DNA of 64,000 nt from Holtermannia corniformis (lineage: Eukaryota; Basidiomycota; Tremellomycetes; Holtermanniales), in contig BCIJ01000005.1 of assembly GCA_001599935.1 (NCBI GenBank), positions 496,001 to 560,000 of the forward strand. Direction: 5' to 3'. Positions 51,573-63,939 of this stretch are shown here, piece after piece (positions within the stretch are counted from its first letter, which is position 1; each line of letters begins with the position of its first letter). A model generated the notes under the pieces. It saw nothing but the letters and a program-made list of their open reading frames with translations. It had not been told where the DNA came from and did no database searches. Both the position numbers and the translations under genes were made by a program.

Positions 51573-53709
51573 CTAGGTGCTGACGGGGGTATATGGTGGT
51601 GGCTGCGCATCGACCTTTTGGAGCGTCTTGCTCGGTGTGGATGGCACCAGTGGTTCGAGTGGCAGCATGACACTAGGCCTAGCCCTCTTCGTCAAGAGCA
51701 CGGGTGCAGGCGACTTGGCAACCACCTTTGCCGGGGACAGAGGCAGCACCCCAGAGCTTGGCTTGGGTTCTGGCGTTTCCGGAATGCTCGACGTAGCAGG
51801 CGATAGCGATACCATAGGGATCAAAGGCAGCATGACGCTTGGTCTCGCTCGCTTCTTGACGTCGTCGCTGACCACTGGCGTCTGGGGACGACTACTAGCC
51901 TTTAGCAAGAGTGGGTCGAGTGGCAGCATGACACTCGGGCGTTTCCGTTTCGTACCGAGTTCGACTTGTGCTGGGACGGTGGGATTGTTGACGGGGGTTA
52001 CGTCGCGTAGTGGACGGGTGCTGTCGAGTGGGAGCATGACTTTGGGTCGCTTGCGCTTAGCTGCGCGGGGAGTTGGCGCGTGCTGGATAGCACTGGTAGT
52101 CGGAAGAGCAGGGGTGGGAGTTTGCTCGGCAAGCAATGGATCAGGTGTAGGCGTCTGTCGCGCTTTGTTCGTCGTCATCCCGTCCGACCGTCCGGATGGC
52201 AGGTTGTGCGATTGGTTTGGCAACGGCGGCACGAAGTCGAGTGGTAGCATGATAGTAGGCCGCCGACGCTTTGTTTGAGGTTCAGCCTGATCGCTCTCGC
52301 TGGGACGTCCACTGGACAGTATCTCCGCCCCCACCAGTACCGATGAAGGCGTGGAAGGAACCGTAACGGGTGTGAGCGGTCGGGCAGACGGATGACGCAG
52401 AATCGATGATTGAGGGACAATGGGAAGCATGACGGCGGGACGCTTGCGCTTGACTCTGGCGGAAGCTGGGACTTGTTCCGGCGCCATAATCGGTACTGTC
52501 GGAATGTGTACAGTTGATAGCAGCGCTGCCGGCGATGGTGCAGGTGCTTGTTGGCCCTCGTCTACGTCGTCTCCCGCCTCCTCGTAGATGTACTCGAGGT
52601 AGCCCGTCGTCGGCAACGACACGCGTTTACGGCCCGTGAGCTTTGGCACGAGCTCGAGTCCGCTTTTCGCTGGGACGGGCTGCTGTACATCCCATCTCCG
52701 TCAGTATCAGCTCTCGCATGGCGGTCAAGCACCTACCAGCCTAGCAAACTGCGCCTGTGACCACTTGACATACTGCGCCTCTTCTCTACCCCTCCGCCAT
52801 CCCCACGCCCAAGTCCACTCTCCCGACTGCTGATCCGCCACCAGGTCCTTCAAATCAACCCACCGTCGCCGTTCACGACCTTCGACCGGGATCGCGACCC
52901 TTCCGCGTGCTGGACGACGACCCGTGCTCGGCCGCGGCACAGCTCGATCATAACCTTGCGCAGGGACAAGTAGGTAGCTTTCGACATGTCTTGGGAGCGG
53001 TGCTCGTGGCGGCGCGCGGGGGACGAGTAGTTTCGGCTTGAAGGGCAAGACGGGCGCGAGCAGAGCTGGAGCGATGGCAACATCGGCTTGTTCAGGAAGA
53101 GGTTCGGCGGCGGCGGCGGCGGATGCGAGCGCATCCAGGGCGCTGGGCACGGATTCTGACCCGAGCGTCTGCAATGGGATCCCTTTGGCGTCAGGTACTT
53201 TGAGCTGTTCTCGAGCGACCGAGCAAGCTGCCGAGGGCGCGGCTTCAACTTGGCCGTCCGCGCGTGCTTGAAGCTGAGCCGCAGCAACAAGCGTGTCGAG
53301 GGATTGCGTCCTCTTGGGCACTAGCGGTTCTGATAACATTTCGTTCACGCTCAGATGTCGCCTGACTGTTCTGGCGACCAAGCCTCGACCTGCATCACCC
53401 GTTGTCGGTGGCCCACCTGAAGCGGTATGGCATGCTTCTGGTGCTGCGGCCGATACAAAGCGGCGAGGGGAAGTTTGGGACGGGACATGATAGGTCCCGA
53501 CATTAGCCAAAGGAACATGAAGGAGCGGAGGTAGTGCCAGCGGCTGCTGGTGATCCGACATGTGTGCTGGGACGCCGAGGTCGACATGGCTGTAGACGAA
53601 GCGATAGTGCGGGACCACGAACGTGTTTGCCATGGTCTGTGGGAGGTCAGCCAGATCTGTAGGGTACCGAAAAGACCGTTTGCGCACTCACAGGCTGTGG
53701 CTGCACCAT
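51573..53709 (-). CDS. Unrecognised protein with six K-R-x-R-P-x-V-M-L-P-L repeats
   Basis: About 675 residues. Exon 1 (from ATG 53709, MVQPQP) joins TMANTFVVPHYRFVYSHVDL after an intron with GTGAGT donor; an ATG at 53633 is an alternative start. A second intron near 52685-52738 joins FARL to QPVPAKSGLELVPKLTGRKR. The N-terminal half has VEGRERRRWVDLKDLVADQQ and WTWAWGWRRGREEAQYVKWS, the only ordered-looking part. The C-terminal 358 residues are Pro/Ser/Thr-rich linkers carrying six motif copies: KRKRPAVMLPI, KRRRPTIMLPL, KRKRPKVMLPL, KRKRPSVMLPL, KKRARPSVMLPL and KRARPSVMLPL. The basic part looks like a nuclear localisation signal and the V-M-L-P-L part like a docking motif. Function unknown. 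Confidence 0.68.
51650..52445 (-). repeat. Six dispersed coding repeats (RPxVMLPL)
   Basis: The motif is encoded near 51660-51690, 51825-51855, 51920-51950, 52030-52060, 52240-52275 and 52420-52455 on the minus strand. Intervals vary (about 95 to 210 nt) and codons differ between copies, so the protein motif is maintained beyond simple recent DNA duplication. Confidence 0.85.
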
Positions 53710-54661
53710 CACTGTCGAACGGTATACACTGGGTGTGAGCGGTTCTCGCCACTGAACGGTGCGGTGCGACATTGCAGCCAGCAGTGGACTACGCCCAAGT
53801 CGCAGTGGACGTACAGACAGCAGACGGTGCTTTCCCTGCACCGACAACGGAAGGATGCACGGCCCCGAGGATCTAGCCTAACCTGCAGTGCATCACCCAA
53901 AGCCAACCCAGTACACCTCCCATCCCTTTACCCATCCATTCCCCTCCACACGGCCTGACTGGCCTCGTTCAGATCCCCGCTGCGAGCGCGATCAAAGTGT
54001 GTGCACACCGCGATACGAGGTAGTGTGTTGATCGAGCGATCTCGGACGTGCGCTGGATCTATGCAGCCCGGCTCTACGTCTCGCTGCTGCAAACCTCTCG
54101 GTCCCGACAACTTGTACTCTGCACTGATCGCCGCCGGGGTCCGGATCATACCAGACCCAATATGGGTGCGCCTTCACATATCGCTGCCTCAATGCATTGA
54201 CCCAAAGAGCGTTGATGGCGCGTATGACTGAACCATCGCCGAGCCCAGCTCCGTTGATCAGATGCAGGACCGCTCGCTGAGCGTGCTCACCCTCGACAGA
54301 GCAATACAGCCTATACTGATCCGTTGAAGGCTCCAGCAGTCGGTCGTTTACACGCTCATGGCTCGCCCACGCTTCGACCAGGTTGGAGCTGATCACTGCT
54401 CCCCAAGCTGGTAGAGCGTACGGGAGGTGTCGTTGGGTCCGCTATAGCGTCTATGGGCACCGTTCAGGAGCAGACTATTGCAACGTCGACTCGAGTGGAT
54501 CGCTTCAGTGGTGCTCCGCGTCTCTCCGCAGCTCAGCCAAAGCCTTCCATCGCGAAAACTAACTAGACAAAATGAAAGACAAACCGGTCAGCGAGCCAAA
54601 CGGTTCAAACGAATGTGTGGGCGTACGCGGCCCGGCTACAACCTGATCAACGAGACGACGC
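53710..54661. other. Long region without a supported gene
   Basis: About 950 nt. A minus-strand frame at 53992-54396 (134 residues, SNLVEAWASHERVNDRLLEP, LHLINGAGLGDGSVIRAINA) looks partly protein-like but has no ATG; an acceptor-like GGGGAGCAG sits at its start and no upstream exon was found. It may be a gene I failed to assemble, or a relic. The rest shows nothing. Confidence 0.35.
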
Positions 54662-56435
54662 CTAGAGCAGGGTCGTCTCGACAATGATACCGGTGACGCG
54701 GTACGGGTCAATGTTGGACGCCGGGCGGCGGTCTTCGAGGTAGCCGTAGCCCTGCTGGGCGACGTGGCGGGGGATACCTGGGAGCGTGAGCGTGATCCGA
54801 GCGGATTCGACGGAAACTCACGGATCGAAGCTCCGCGGTTGGCGACACCGGACGAGAACTCGCCAATGTGGCCCGTCTCGTGGGCGCCGGTCAACCGGAG
54901 GTCGTTGTCATCGCCGTAGACGGCAATGTGCTCCGTGTGCCTGCTCGCGAGCTTCTTGATCGCGTCCTCGATCGCGGCCATGCCAATCTTGGGCGTGCGC
55001 ATCGCCTTTGTCGAGTAGTTGGAGTGGCAGCCGGCACCGTTCCAGTCGCCCTTGAGCGGCTTGGGGTGGAACGAGGGCTTGATGCCCCACTCTTCACCAA
55101 TGCGGAGCAGGAGGAAGCGAGCCATCCAGAGGTGGTCGCCCATCTCGATGCCCGGGCAGGGACCGACCTGGAACTCCCACTGGGCGGGCATGACCTCGGC
55201 GTTGATGCCCGAGATGGTCACGCCGGCGTACAGGCACGCGCGGTAGTGGGCCTCGATAAAGTCACGGGCAAAGACCTTGCCAGCGCCAACACCGCAGTAG
55301 TAGGGACCCTGAGGACCGGGGAAGCCCCCCTTGGGCCAGCCAAAGACTTGGCCGTCGGCGTCAAAGAGCGTGTACTCTTGCTCGAGACCGAACCAGGGCT
55401 CGTGCTCCTTGGCGGCCTCCATCGACTTGTTGGCAAAGTAACGGTAGTTGGAGTGGTTGGGTGTGCCATCGTTGTTGTAGCACTCGCAGAGGACGAGAAT
55501 GTTGGCACCGCCACGGAACGGGTCCTTGAAGATGGCAGCGGGGCGCTGAGCGAGTCAGCGTTGTGCGTAGCAACCAGAGTCGACTTACGAGGAAGACGTC
55601 CGAGTCGCCACCGGGGGCCTGGTTGGTCGACGAGCCGTCAAAGTTCCATTCCTTGAGGTCGGCAACCGAAGCCGGCGCCTTGTCAATCGTCATGGTCTTG
55701 CAGCGCATGCCACCATCGCCGTCGATCCAGATGTCTGCGAGGGTCAGCGGCTGCAAGTCAAGTTGCTCGGGACCACTAGCTCGCAGCGGGCGGCGCACGA
55801 GACGACGTAAAAATCTCACACGGCTCAGCTCGAGCCGAGAAGTGCGGATCATCCTGAAGATCTCGACCGTGCACGCACGCGCGTCATGGAGATCAATTGA
55901 TCATCCGAGAATGCGACGTAATCGACAGTAGGGCTTGAGAACGCATTGCAACCCAACACGAGCGGCAAGGAGCGCCAACGAGTTGACATTGTCATTGTCG
56001 CCGATGCTAGGCAAAGACGACGCAGATTTTCTCAACTGCGCCTCGGGCTCGCTCGTAACAGACATGAAGCAATTGCAGGTTGCCTGGCCTTGCACGTCGT
56101 GCCTTGGTCTTGGCAGTACAGGTTCAGAAGAGAAGCTGGCTGATATGACTGTCGCGCACGAGTGGGGCGGTATGAGAGATCTACCGGGGGTATTCGCTGC
56201 AGGATACTTCTGCGGCGGCTAGAGCCCCTCGTGAACACCACGACACTGTCGGTAGCCATGACACGTCGAGATGATGACCGACGTACGTCTGCCGTGCTCG
56301 CATCCAATCCAAAGCCAGTCCTACCAGCTCGCACTCGGTGCTCAACTCACATTCAGCCTGGACCTTGCTGCCCTGGTCGAGCCTCAGGTAGGGCTCGAGC
56401 AAGTCGGAGCGCTTTGTCGCGATCAGTTTTGACAT
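54662..56435 (-). CDS. GLN1: Glutamine synthetase
   Basis: Cytosolic enzyme that makes glutamine from glutamate, ammonia and ATP, central to nitrogen assimilation. Exons 56351-56435, 55589-55734, 54822-55545 and 54662-54777 give 356 residues, normal for eukaryotic GSII. Motifs: [54 protein letters not shown] (metal ligands), [39 protein letters not shown] (ATP loop), [20 protein letters not shown] and [20 protein letters not shown]. The first intron (55735-56350) is 616 nt, by far the longest seen here; its ends fit (GTGAGT, CGCAG) and join [12 protein letters not shown]. One GATAAG is present upstream at about 56503-56509, as expected for nitrogen GATA control, though a single site proves little. 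Confidence 0.97.
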
Positions 56436-57054
56436 TGTGACTGTTGGGGTTGGGGTAGTGCGAGTCAAAGAGCGAGTTGGCAGATATAGCGGGTGCGAGT
56501 GCGATAAGGCGGTGTATGAAATGCGTAGTGACGTGCAAGGCGGTGCGGTGTTGATTCCAGCACAGCGGAGTGTAGATAGCCAACAGGTGCGGTCAAGAAG
56601 GCCGGAGCCGGTCGTTTTCGAATTTTGAGCGTAGCGAGGCGGGTTGGGCGTCGGCAGGGAGGCAGGCAGAGAGAGCAAGGCGATGTCACTGTCAGTAGTG
56701 TATCATCGGCTGCATGCACGGTACTGACCTGACGGGTGGGTGGTGGTGGATGCTGGTGCAGAGAAGGTCGAGCTCGCCGTGGGGTTGTCGGCTGCGAGTT
56801 GACGAATCCGGGTGGATGTGATAAACAGAGTGGCCAATCAGACGGAACCGGACCGGACGGATAACGCGCGTCACGGGCGGCTACACATCCACTGCCTTCG
56901 CTATCTCTGCACAGACCAAAGGACGGTCAATCAGGGGTAACGCAGGCCGAGATGGTCTCTAGTGCGGCCAAAGGGACCACGTCGGCGCACAGCGTTAAGC
57001 ATGAAACCGTGGCGGCGCAGACGTAGCAGTAGTGTACCGTTTCATCATGCAATG
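56436..57054. other. Glutamine synthetase promoter region
   Basis: About 620 nt between two minus-strand genes, holding the GS promoter and the myotubularin 3' UTR. Contains one GATAAG near 56503-56509. No coding content seen. Confidence 0.4.
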
Positions 57055-59692
57055 CTACAACACGCCCAAAGGGTCCCAAGCTCGCGTATTGCCCCCGAGC
57101 GCAGCCTCCCGCTCCTGCTCCTCTTGCGGCGCACACTCCGTCCCCGTCCGAGTCTTTGGCCCATCACGATCGAGCAGTGTCAGATCCGCCAATGAGCGCG
57201 CTCCAGCTTGCCATGGATCTAGCGCTGCCCGCGTCGGGAGTCGAGCGGCAGGCCAGCGATCTTGATCTTGCTCTTGCGGCTCGACGGGTTGAAGCGATCT
57301 AGTCGTACCAGCCGCAGCCGCAGCGGCCTCACCCCACGGATTCACCTCGGAAGGCATCCTCACGACTTTGTTCACGGGTGCCATTTCTCCCACTGTCGCG
57401 CCCACCACCGCCCCAGAGCCAGAGCCAGAGCCAGAGCCAGGGACAGCAAGGCCACCCAACGCATCCGCCGAGAAATCCCTCAGGGCCGACAAGGCGCCAT
57501 TGGCCCAGCCAGACCACTGGCCAGAGCCAGCGCCAGCGCCAGCGGGCTGTAAAGAGAATGCAGAGCTGCGCGAGGCGAATGGCCTGAAACTGTCGCTGAC
57601 GTTGACATTGGCGCTGGGGGCGGACGGGGTGCGGATCCGGGGTTTGTACGGTAGTGCTTCAGCCGTGTCCGACGTTGGCACGAGCCCGTCGTGCGCGCTA
57701 TCACCCACGGGTCCGACGAGGTGGACGGCGAGCGCGTTCATCTCGTCATCCGACCTTTTGAAGAGCTCGTGCCAGAACCGAACGTCTTTCGCGTTCGGCA
57801 AAAGCACGCCCTGATCATGCCCCCTCGGATCGTCCAATCCCGGATCGTACGCAGCGTTGCGATACCCAACGTCATCGAGCCTCAACCCGTCCCAAACGCT
57901 GTGCGTGCGCTCGCCCGCGCGCGCACCACGCCGCTCGCGTTCACAATTGTACAGAAACGTGCCGTACTGGCACGCGTACAAATGGTAGTGCAGCGCTTGC
58001 AGGTAGTCTTGGGTAAACTCGAACCGGGCTGGGTTCTGCCGCTGGAGCTGGTGCACGCAGTCGAGGAACTGGTGGAACACGGGCGACGTCTCCTTGATGT
58101 GCGCGGTGGATGCAAACTGTTTTTGAAACGACGCAAGCAGCGCGTGCGCGGCGCGCTGTGGGCCGAGATCGTCGTCGTCGTCGGCCGTCGAGTCTTGTAC
58201 CACGGTAAAAAACTTGTCCGACGAGAGGTGGCCGCACCGATCGAGGTACTTGTGACCAAACGAGAGCCAGTCTTTCTCGACGAGCACACGGAACCCGGCC
58301 ATGGTGCGGTAATACGGGTCGAGGCAGAGCTCTGCCAGCCCTGCCAGCTGAGCCGTTCGATCCCACCCGTCCGAACAGTGGATCAACACGTGCGAAGAGT
58401 TGATATGCACATTCTTGATGATGATCAGCGCGCCGTCGAGCAGCGTCGACAGGTGCTTCAACCAGCCCGAGCGCCGGAGCAGTGCGCGATCGACAACGGG
58501 CTCCCTGACGGCTTCAACCACGCGGTTGAGCGAATCGCGCATGACGTGGATATTGTCAATCCCGAGGTAGGCCTTCTTGCCGGCCTTGTAGTTTTCCATG
58601 TTCTCCGTGCCCGCACCCTTGGCGACGTTGGCCATTGCGTTGGTCGTCGGCCGGGCGTCGATGATCAGGTTGGTCGTCGTCGCGCCGTAGAGCGGGCCCG
58701 AAGGCGCGACCAAAGGTGAATACGACGTCTCGGGCGCGAGGTGCGAATGGAAGATTGACTCGATCAGCTTTTCATCTTGGGCCGAGCGTGCGTTCTTGAG
58801 CCCGACCATGGGCTGGCTCGAGCGTGTGATCGAGGCCTGCGACGTCAGCCGCGTTCAAGGCTACAACCCACCAACGTGGTTGGCCCAATGCAGATACGTC
58901 AACGTCGGGATGCGCGCCTTGCTCCGGTATTTCGCAGCATACACCAACACGGCATCACTGATCTTGGCCGGCACGACCAGTTTCGCAGGGTACGTAGGGC
59001 AGAACTGGGTCGTTAGCGTGGATCGATCGATTCCAGAGTCGTCGACCGACCTGATAGTCCTTGTTCACGTCTGTAAACCTCCAGGCTTTTGTGCGCGTGC
59101 CGAGGCCCATGCGCGCGAACTCGTTGCGCGGGTTGTAGACGTTCCAGCCGGTGGTTGATGCCGACGAGGCCGGTGGGGAGCTTGGAGGCTCATAGTAGAA
59201 TGCATACAGTTGATCGACGCTCTCTGCACAGGGATCAGCACCAGTCCTAGCTGAGGCTGCCCACTCACTCGCGACGGTCAGCTCCTTGACCGACAGGAAC
59301 ACGTCCTCGGCGTCTGGGTCCTTTCTAAAACTAAGCGTGTAGCTCTCAAACGTCCTTGTGCGGATCAACAGCGGTGAGATCCCGAGCAGCGTCTGCGGTA
59401 ACCGATTCACGAGCGAGATGAGCGGGTACGGGATCTATCACGTCAGTTGGTGAGCCAGCCGGCCAGGCGACTGACCCAGATCTCTTCCGAGTCGTGTGCG
59501 GCCGTCGCGTTGAAGATGAGGTGGTGCGCTGTGAGGTGCAGTGTGCCTTCAAGGCGTTCTTGGGCGTTTGGACGCTTGCTGGTGCTGGCGAGGCTGGAGC
59601 GGTCGAGGAGGACATTGTCGACCTGCGGCTGGTCAGTGCCGAGTGTCATGGATCGAGAGATGATCAACCTTTGCGACCCGGATTGCGTCCAT
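57055..59692 (-). CDS. YMR1: Myotubularin-family phosphoinositide 3-phosphatase
   Basis: Membrane-associated phosphatase removing the 3-phosphate of PI3P and PI(3,5)P2, acting in endosome and vacuole traffic. The ATG at 59692 gives MDAIRVAK; intron 59623-59668 leads to VDNVLLDRSS. A GRAM/PH-like domain follows (LEGTLHLTAHHLIFNATAAH, LLIRTRTFESYTLSFRKD), then SVDQLYAFYYEPPSS and YNPRNEFARMGLGTRTKAWR. The phosphatase core is SSHVLIHCSDGWDRTAQLAG, holding the catalytic C-x5-R (CSDGWDR), followed by SFGHKYLDRCGHLS and FLDCVHQLQRQNPARFEFTQ. Both Asp of the motif are present, so the enzyme should be active. The C-terminal 250 residues are low-complexity Ser/Ala/Gly. Two or three 5' introns were placed; the last exon is a long open frame. 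Confidence 0.93.
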
Positions 59693-60110
59693 GCTCCTAT
59701 TGCTGCTCCCGAGTGTAGACTGCAGAGTCCGAAGCAAGGAGGGATGGCGGCGCGATGGCTTGTATCAACCCCTGAGATAGCCCCAGTGACTATGACTGCA
59801 GCCCGGCCTCGTCCTCTGCTCGAGCACAGTGTGATGGGATGCATGCCGGATGACTATCTATCTATGCTATCCACTGCGCGCTGCGCCCCAAGCTGTCGCC
59901 ATCACCATCCATGAGTGGCTCATCGTCTGCAGCTCAGGCACCCTCAGCTCGTCCCATCACGTGCGATCGTACACTGTACTAGACGCCCATCACCATCCCT
60001 GTCGACCTCTCGCACATTGTCAAGGCCCACATCCAGTCTCCGGTCGCTCCAGGCGTGTACACCGTGCCATCGGTACCAGCTAAAGTCGGACAGCACATGG
60101 CCAGACGGTC
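59693..60110. promoter_or_regulatory. Divergent promoter region, myotubularin / coiled-coil gene
   Basis: About 420 nt between two divergent starts. No repeat, TATA box or coding content recognised. Confidence 0.4.
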
Positions 60111-63100
60111 ATGAGCGATCGCACCGGATCCTCCCTCTCGACCGCATGCCAGCCCGACTCCCCGTCCAGCTCGGCGTTCCTCCGCACCGCCGATACGCTC
60201 GACGGGCTCGCGGCACAGCTCGGGGCGCTGCGCAGGCGCACACAGTCGTTCATCTCGACCGATGACGCCGACTCGACAGCAGCCACCGAGACCGGACGGG
60301 AAACGCTCGAGGCCGAGTTGAGGCTCAGTGCCGGTCAGTCTCTCTTCCACCAAGCGTCTTTAGACCTGCTCGGAGCTGACGATCAACCTCGCGTGCTCTC
60401 AGAGATCGGCCAAGCCCTGCTCGAACGCTACGAAGCTCTGGTTCAGAAATCAGACCGAGAGAGGGACCGGTCCCAGACTCAGGCAAGCCATCCGCTCAGA
60501 GCTCACAGCGATCAGTCGGCTGACTGGATTGCCAAGAAATCACAGCTTGACGAGCTCGCGCGCGCCAACGCAAACTTGGAACGCGCCAACACGACCCATC
60601 TGCAGAAATGGAAAGAGGTCACGCGAGCAAACGAGACGCTCGAAAAGGTTGGTATCCCGACGGCGGCACCAAGCGTATAGGCCGAGAGGCCACGACAGCT
60701 GGGTTGTCAAGGGCCACCTGGCAAATTATAGACTACAGTCGCAACCCCTGACTGTCAATCATCTGCTATCCCTACCAAGCTCACCTTGCAGCCAAAAGTC
60801 AGCAACCAAGCTGACGCATCCCAGCGCCTGACTCAAGCCCTGCACACCCAGACGCTAACCCAACAGACCCTCACGCTCGTCCGCACAGAGCTCACAGCCC
60901 TCCGGACCGCCACGACCCGGCACCAAGTCGCGCTCGCCACGTCCGACGGCGCCGTCGAGGAGCTCGAAAAAGTCCGCGACGACCGAGACGAGCTAGCTAG
61001 GAAGGCTAGGGATGAAGCGAGGCGACGCAAGGTGGCGGATGACAAGGCTGGTGCGTCTGCACGGTAGTGAGAAAAGAGCTGATGGGATGCTAGCGGCCCT
61101 GGATGTGCAGCTGGCCAAGGCGAGAAAGGAGACTGAAGCCGTCAAAGAGGCGCGCGCGAGGGATGCACAAGATTTACTGGCAAACGCAAAGGAGCGACTC
61201 GAGATCCTCCATGCCGAGGTCAGTCTTTGATCCACATAGTGCCGCCGCTGACGCTGCTCATCAGCTCACCGAGACGTTTTCCGCCGCCAACCCATCCGGC
61301 ACTCCCGAGTTCCAGCGCACGCTCGAGTCCCTCGTCGCGGCCAACGCCCTGCTCAAACACGATGCTTCCGAGCTCTCGACCCTCCTCGCTGATTCCCGCG
61401 AAGAGCTCCGGGTCCTCCGTGAGGAGAATGACGAGCTGCGCGCGGCCGTCGGCGTCGCTGGGCGTGATACCGAGGAAGGTGCAGAACGGGCCCGGCTGGC
61501 ACAGGAACTCGCACAGGGCTCGATCGGTCGGCATACTCGAACGAGTAGTAGCCCTGTCAACCCCGTCTTTGACCCGCGTCAAGCGCTCAGAACGCATGGT
61601 CGGGGCGATAGCTGGGCTCCGTCGGCTAGCCGCTATGCACCGGCGCCGGCACCAGCGCACACGCGCAAGGACTCGCTCACGCCATCGTTTGCTTCCAGTG
61701 GACTCGGGATGGGCCCAATCGGTGGATACGGCGAGGACGCCGACGAAAAGGATCAGTCGCCTGCGCAGAGTCCGCGTATCGCCATGCGCGCTTCCCCAAG
61801 TGGGAGAAGTATAGGCTACCAACTGAACGGGATCCCCAAACCGCCCGTCAAGGGTGTCAGGCGGAGTTACAGTGAGCGACCGCGGCCGTCCCGAACGTTC
61901 TCCGTGAGTGCCATCGTGTGCTTGCGTATCACAGCTGAACGGTCTAGTCTCAGGGCGTCGGCTCGATCGCAGAGTGGTCGGGCGCAGACGACGAGCGTGG
62001 CGGCAACGAAACGGGCGACGAGCCAATGTCTCCTGCGTCGGAATACCAACCTCACCGCAAGCGATCATCCTTTACCGTCCTGTCCGGGGGTCCGGGCCAG
62101 TACTCGCCCATCGACTTTACCGAGCGCTCGCCGCGCGACTCGATTGATCGCGGAGTCGCAAGCGACGGCGGCAGCGTCGACCCTGGGTTCGCTCAGGGCC
62201 CGAGCCCAGCAAAGGAACGCCGGGTGAACCGACGCCAGTTGGTGCTGTTGAGCCGTTCGCGTGGTGTACAGACCGAGTCACCCGAACCCGAGCGTCCCGT
62301 CGCCAGCGTCGCGTCATCCACGAAACCCTCGCCAAGACTGTCAGAAACGAAATCGGACACGTCGTCGGTTCATGACCGGACCGGCGCGATCGTCGCTCTG
62401 GTCGAGCACATGACAAAGATCCTCGTCCGCCTCCGTGGCGCAGACGTTGCAACACTGACAAAGCGCCTACGCAAGCAGCATCTCCCGGGCGACGTTGGTC
62501 ATCTCTCGCGCAGCACCATCAAGACGCTGCTGCAAGAGGTCTCGGACCTGCGCTCGCAGTTCCGCGGTACCCTCGACTCCAAGGACGGCGACCTTGTCGT
62601 CTCGCGGAAAGAGTTTGTCCTGCTCGTCAAGCTGCTCAAAGACGTCTTTGCGGACCTCGTGGAGATGCAGGGCGTGATCAATCATGTCACCATCAACCCG
62701 TCGTTCGCAAAGGAGATGCGTGCAAAGGCCAACGCGCAGGACGATGAAGCGGGAGCAGGCAAGCCAGGTGGCAGTTCGTGGATAGCGCCAATCACCAAGT
62801 TTTTCGTCACGCCGTCGGATGACACGCTGAGCGGCTCTGAAGCTCCTGGGCCTTCACGTACGGGCGGGGTTGAGCGAGGCCGGCTACAACCACCGCGCGC
62901 AGCGATGAAGCAGTCTGCCTCGACGTTGGCTACGACCACGCACGTCAACGTCGAGTTTGCCGGCACGGGCGCTGTCAGGCGAGCAACGTCTTCGGCGCGT
63001 GTGCCGCAACTGCAGCCGGGGCTGCCTCCGACCCTTGCCGTTGACGTGGCGCAAGGCGAAGCCGCGCAGAGTACGCTCCGAGCGATCCCAGCCTCGCGCT

Positions 63101-63939
63101 CGAATCGCGAAGATCTGCGTGGCATCTTTGCAGGTTCGGTCCAGCCATCCACGCCCTGGGTTCTGCTTGGCAAGCCGCCGATCGGACACGGTCCACCACC
63201 AGCCGCGGGCGTGAGCCGCCTTCGAAGCACCAGCTCGCAGCATTTCGGCAGCGGACCGAGGCAACGCGGCGTCTCGGCCGGCGGCAACACTCACCGCAAA
63301 CGGCTCTCAACCGTCGTCGACGCCGTCATCGACTTTAATCCTGATTCATTTACCAATGCAGGTACCGAGGCTATCGAGAGTGAGAGCGAGCCCGAAGAGG
63401 AGGACCACCGTGCAGTCCTGCAGCAGCGCACACTGCGGCCAAGGGGCCTGTCAGACTCTTCGATCCGTTCGACTTTTGTCTCGCAGGGGAACCCAACGGG
63501 TCGACTGCTGCCGCCTGTTGCGCCTCAGTCGAGCTACGGCTATGCGCGCGCAGGCATGTTTGAGACCATCTCACGCAAGTTTTCCGCCTTTACCGGAGTG
63601 TCAGCCGCGCCTCTACCGAACGCTGCTTTGGCAACGGCCGTCACCAGCACGGTGACAGGAACCTCACCGGCAAAGATGTCAGCATCGCCGAGCTCCATCC
63701 CGGTCCCAACAGGTCGTAGTGCCGGATCGTACGCGACATCGACCGCGACGGGGTCATCCGTGCCAAACCCAATCACAGCAACCTCGTCCTCTTTCGGTGG
63801 CGAGAGACGCGTGTCTGGCACGCTGCTTGGCTCCAGTCTCGTCAAAGGCATCGACGATCTCGACGGTGACGAGGACGAACTGTTACCTGAAGTGAGACGA
63901 TCGATCAAGGTTCGCGGAGGGATGGTCGGACTGTCGTGA
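60111..63939 (+). CDS. Large coiled-coil protein, unrecognised
   Basis: Predicted 1170 residues from exons 60111-60647, 60825-61050, 61094-61218, 61265-61903 and 61954-63939, all in frame. The N-terminal 400 residues are mostly coiled coil (LDELARANANLERANTTHLQ, EELEKVRDDRDELARKARDE, LAALDVQLAKARKETEAVKE, LRVLREENDELRAAVG). A Ser/Pro/Arg-rich linker follows (ASEYQPHRKRSSFTVLSG). A compact helical domain stands near residues 620-730: AIVALVEHMTKILVRLRGAD, LQEVSDLRSQFRGTLDSKDG and FVLLVKLLKDVFADLVEMQG. The rest is low-complexity Ser/Thr/Pro ending in an acidic stretch and VRRSIKVRGGMVGL. Such layouts occur in microtubule- or cell-end scaffold proteins, but I cannot name the family. The 177-nt intron 1 is long for this genome. 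Confidence 0.72.

Noticed and set aside
53992..54396. 134-residue minus-strand frame as a gene
   Set aside because: It starts with GTG, has no ATG, and no upstream exon could be joined; kept only as a note on the region.
54868..55656. 262-residue plus-strand frame opposite glutamine synthetase
   Set aside because: Antisense shadow of a highly conserved enzyme with strong codon bias.
57691..58719. 342-residue plus-strand frame opposite the myotubularin gene
   Set aside because: The minus strand encodes the CSDGWDR phosphatase core in this stretch; the plus frame has no known motif.
61220..62068. 282-residue minus-strand frame opposite the coiled-coil gene
   Set aside because: The plus strand keeps a coiled-coil frame across clear introns; the minus frame is Arg-rich shadow.
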